Source: Mytilus edulis (taxonomy: Eukaryota > Mollusca > Bivalvia > Mytilida > Mytilidae). From it: 64,000 nucleotides of DNA. The first letter of the stretch is position 1. Each line of letters opens with the position of its first letter. This document shows, piece by piece, positions 60,992 through 64,000 of the stretch. The notes under the pieces are model-generated. The model saw nothing but the letters and a program-made list of their open reading frames with translations. It was not told the DNA's origin and made no database searches. Position numbers and translations under genes: made by a program. The stretch spans positions 92,348,749-92,412,748 of the forward strand of contig NC_092344.1 of NCBI RefSeq assembly GCF_963676685.1. The letters are read 5' to 3'.

Positions 60992-62950
60992 CATCCAGCA
61001 TTTGTTTGACATGGCCTCCCCTCGTTTCTATTGGAGTTATCAAGACCAAATATGGACCATCGGTAGACCTCATCATGAAGTATTACCAGATGAGGCTGTG
61101 TAGGATTTCATCATCCCCTTTAGAAGTTATCTCCCTTTTATTGTTTTTTTCCGACATGGCCCCCCCTCGTTGTTTTTGAAGATATCATGACCTTATTTGG
61201 ACAATAGTTAGATCTCATCATGATGTGTTACCATATGAGGCTGCTAAGGATTTCATCATTCCCTATGAGAGTTATGTCCCCTTGAAGCAATTTCTTTCTT
61301 TTACATTTTTCTCAAAAAGAATTCAAGATAGAATCCATTTGAAAACGGCAACATGTACAAGACCAGAAGGCAATGTTAATTAACATATACAATCATTTTG
61401 TTGTTAACCCTTATAAGGAGTTATTTCCCTTGAAAAAATATACACAATTTTTGAAAAATTGTATCTCGAGAACCGGAAGTCGTAAAGACTTGGGACCTAC
61501 ACCAATAATCTTAAGTTCATGTGACCTTTAATTTGCACCCAAGGTCAAAGGTCACTGAGTGCAAAAATAAAATTACGCTGCAATTTCAAGCTTTCATATT
61601 AAGAAAACGATAAGAGTTTGCTGCATACTTACAGCGTATAAAATGTTCCTCTCGACGAGCTCTACATTTCATACACTGAGCTCAAAAGAGTCCGACTGTC
61701 TGTTCAAAAGTTACGACGGGATGATTCTTAAAAGTATAGTATTGTGTGTATATCTTTTTAAAGGTAACAGATATCAACCTACTATAAACTGCAAAGATAA
61801 TCAGTAGTTCAAGACCTTCAATTTGAGGTCAATGTCAGGTCATGATGAAATTTCACCTTGACCTTCACATTATACTATGACCTTGACCTTTTGATATTTG
61901 AAATGTCAAGTGGTTCTGATTTGAATGGTGATAGTCCCATGTCTCTACGACTTCCGGTTCTCAAGTTTTGTATTGCATCATATATTTGATGATTAATTGT
62001 GACCTTGGTGAACTTTTAAATTGTCCCAATTCTTTTCTATAATGTTGTTCTTCAACTGTAAATCATTTATCATTTAACAGATTTGAGATATCTATTGTCG
62101 TTTTAGAGATAATGCAGTTTGAAATTTTGCGAGCGGAGGCATGTATTTCTAAATCGTCAAGAGCTTACCACTTAAAATGTTTTAGAAATTGAAGAGGTTG
62201 ACATAGTTATATGTTTGATCAAATACCAAAAACATTCCATGGAAAAAAACACCAAAAAATCAATTTGAAATTTTCAAGTTTTGCATTGACTTTGTAAGTT
62301 TCATAACTTCCATTTATATAGTTGATATTGCATCATTATTTGCACTTTGTCAAATGGGGTCATCTGATATATCAAATTGAAGGTCTTAATAAACTCTACT
62401 TAAAAATGAAAATTTTAAACCCCCTTTTCATTCCAGGGGGACGGGTGGGGTCATTTAGTGCAAACATTCAAATTTCTCAGATGGTAAGGTTGTCGCATAT
62501 CAAATGAAAGAACATAAAGCGTACATTTCAAATTTCAAATTGACGTCTCCCAAAAATGGGTTGGATGGGGTCATTGAGTGCAAAACATAAATTTTCTTTT
62601 AAGATAGGGTTGTTGTATATTAAATGAAAGGTCATGATGTGTACATTTCAAATATCAAATTCCTGACCTCCAAAAATTAGTAAGATAGGGTTATCAAGTG
62701 CAAAAATCAAACTTTCTAGAACATTGCGTTGTTGCATATCAAATGAAAGCTCATCTACTCTATGTTACATATATAATAATTCCGATCTCAAAAATGTAGG
62801 CGGATGAGGTCATTAAGTGATAAAAGTGAAAAGTTTCAGAAGGTATGCTTGTCGTATATCAAACGAAAGGTCGTACAAAGTACATTACGAAAACATCACT
62901 TTTACAGGAAAGACCTTTCAATTGTTTTACAAACAATTGAGATACTAGTT
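60992..62950. repeat. Array unit 6 (type A)
   Basis: Full 1.96-kb unit, closest to units 1 and 3. Preceded by two identical hairpins (60862-60892 and 60921-60951). DR1 at 61542-61554. Confidence 0.85.
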
Positions 62951-63039
62951 TTTAAGGTCTTTCCCCTACATGGGAAAGACCTTATTGTTTTTCTAATGTT
63001 TTTTTTTCTTTTTCTTTTTTTTTTTTTTTTTTTTTTTTT

Positions 63040-64000
63040 CTTCCAACATTTTTTTTGACATGCCCGCCTCTTGTTTCTGTTGAAGTTATTATGACCAAAT
63101 ATTGACCATCGCTAGACCTCACCAAGATGTAGTATCAAATGACCCTGTTAAGGATTTCATCATCCCCTTTAGGAGTTATCTCCCTTTTATTGATTTTTTT
63201 CAACATGGCCCCCCCCTCGTTGGTTTTAAAGATATCTTGACCTTAATTGGACATAATGTAGATCTCATCATGATGTAATACCATGTGAGGCTGAATAGGA
63301 TTTCATCGTCCCCTATAAGAGTTATATCCCCTTGAAACAATTTCTTTCCTTTGCATTTTTCACAAAAAGTATAAGAGATAGTTTCGATTTGAAAACGGCA
63401 ACATGTACAAGAACAGATGGCAATGTTTATAAACATAAACAATTAATTTGTTACTTACCCTTATAAGGAGTTATTTCCCTTGAAAAATTGCACTTAATTT
63501 TTGAAAAATTCTATTTCGAGAACCGGAAGTCATAGAGACCTGGAACCTTCACCAATAATCTTTAATTCATGTGACCTTTAATATGCACTCAAGGTCAAAG
63601 GTCACCGAGTGCAAAAAAAAATTACGCTGCAATTTCAAGCTTACATATTAGGAAAACGATAAGACTTTGCTGCAAACATACAGCGTGTAAATTGTTCCTC
63701 TCGACGAGCTCTACATTTTATGCAATAAGCCCAAACATGTCCGACCGTCTGTTGAAAAGTTACAACGGGATGATTCTTAAAAGTATAGTATTGTGTGTAT
63801 ATCTTTTTAAAGGTAACAGATATCAACCTACTATAAACTGCAAAGATGATCAGTAATTCAAGACCTTCAATTTGAGGTCAATATTAGGTCATGATGAAAT
63901 TTCACCTTGACCTTCAAATATTACTATGACCTTGACCCTGTGAAAGTTGAAAGGTCAAGTGATCCTGAGTTGAATGGTGCTAGTCCCATGTCTCTACGAC
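63040..64000. repeat. Array unit 7 (type B, cut by window edge)
   Basis: Same subtype as unit 2 (GTGAGGCTGAATAGGATTTC). Preceded by one hairpin (62954-62983). DR1 at 63592-63604. It continues beyond the window. Confidence 0.85.

Larger units (their letters stand above)
52297..64000. repeat. Tandem array of ~2-kb units, dimeric higher-order repeat
   Basis: At least six full or partial units continue to the right edge. Each opens with poly-T and a CATCCAGCATTTGTTTGACA (type A) or CTTCCAACATTTTTTTGACA (type B) phrase. It continues through two ~170-bp subrepeats (GACATGGCC...CTCGTT), a unique ~1-kb middle with CTCGAGAACCGGAAGTCGTA and many AGGTCA words, and about five ~120-bp subrepeats sharing GTCATTNAGTGCAAA and ATATCAAATGAAAG. 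It ends at CAAACAATTGAGATACTAGTT. Types alternate A, B, A, B, A, B. No unit has a long reading frame. Confidence 0.9.

Noticed and set aside
52261..63442. Recurrent frames of 60-139 codons in the tandem array
   Set aside because: They recur only because the DNA repeats, start and stop at different points between units, and are dominated by poly-T (Phe) or Lys runs. No frame is preserved across all units.
52297..64000. CRISPR array
   Set aside because: Repeats are kilobase-sized with no short repeat/spacer periodicity, and the window is eukaryotic.

Overview
This is AT-rich animal nuclear DNA with intron-split genes, GT-AG junctions and very many dispersed repeats. Several repeat families (at about 29-31 kb, 40.0-40.5 kb, 46.6 kb and 50.4-51.9 kb) are ones I associate with marine mussels, so the source is most likely a bivalve of the family Mytilidae, probably Mytilus. 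That assignment is from memory and not from a search.

Four protein-coding genes can be supported. (1) 68-9538, minus strand: FZR1 (Cdh1/fizzy-related), the WD40 activator of the anaphase-promoting complex. Ten coding exons are present; the last, about 50 codons, lies beyond the left edge. (2) 14617-21667, plus strand: CFAP144 (FAM183 family), a small axonemal protein, complete in four exons and divergent from FZR1. (3) 26522-41923, minus strand: EBNA1BP2 (EBP2), a nucleolar ribosome-biogenesis factor, complete in nine exons and convergent with CFAP144. (4) 46326-47233, plus strand: a two-exon gene for a 142-residue GIY-YIG-domain protein with an AT-hook-like tail, which I cannot match to a named gene. 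The exon models were assembled by hand; every intron joins in phase and the joined proteins follow the known families.

The rest is mostly mobile and repetitive DNA. FZR1 intron 6 (2268-6683) holds two elements whose terminal inverted repeats are built from short tandem motifs; the first has a hAT-like element nested in it with a perfect 8-bp target duplication. The FZR1 upstream region carries a Tc1/mariner element with perfect ends and a 5'-truncated non-LTR retrotransposon with a long open reverse-transcriptase frame. CFAP144 intron 1 holds an 866-bp element nested inside a 2.6-kb element. The CFAP144-EBNA1BP2 interval and the EBNA1BP2 introns contain satellite-like arrays of 130-165 bp and several MITE-like elements. 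The interval from EBNA1BP2 to 52 kb is mostly unique AT-rich DNA with four further elements.

From 52.3 kb to the right edge the window is one long tandem array of about 2-kb units. The units alternate between two subtypes, giving a dimeric higher-order repeat. They are separated by a variable number of short perfect hairpins, and each carries a direct repeat of the nuclear-receptor half-site. This array is the most unusual object here. The CFAP144-EBNA1BP2 tail-to-tail pair, which I recall is also adjacent and convergent in human, is the most interesting gene-level observation.
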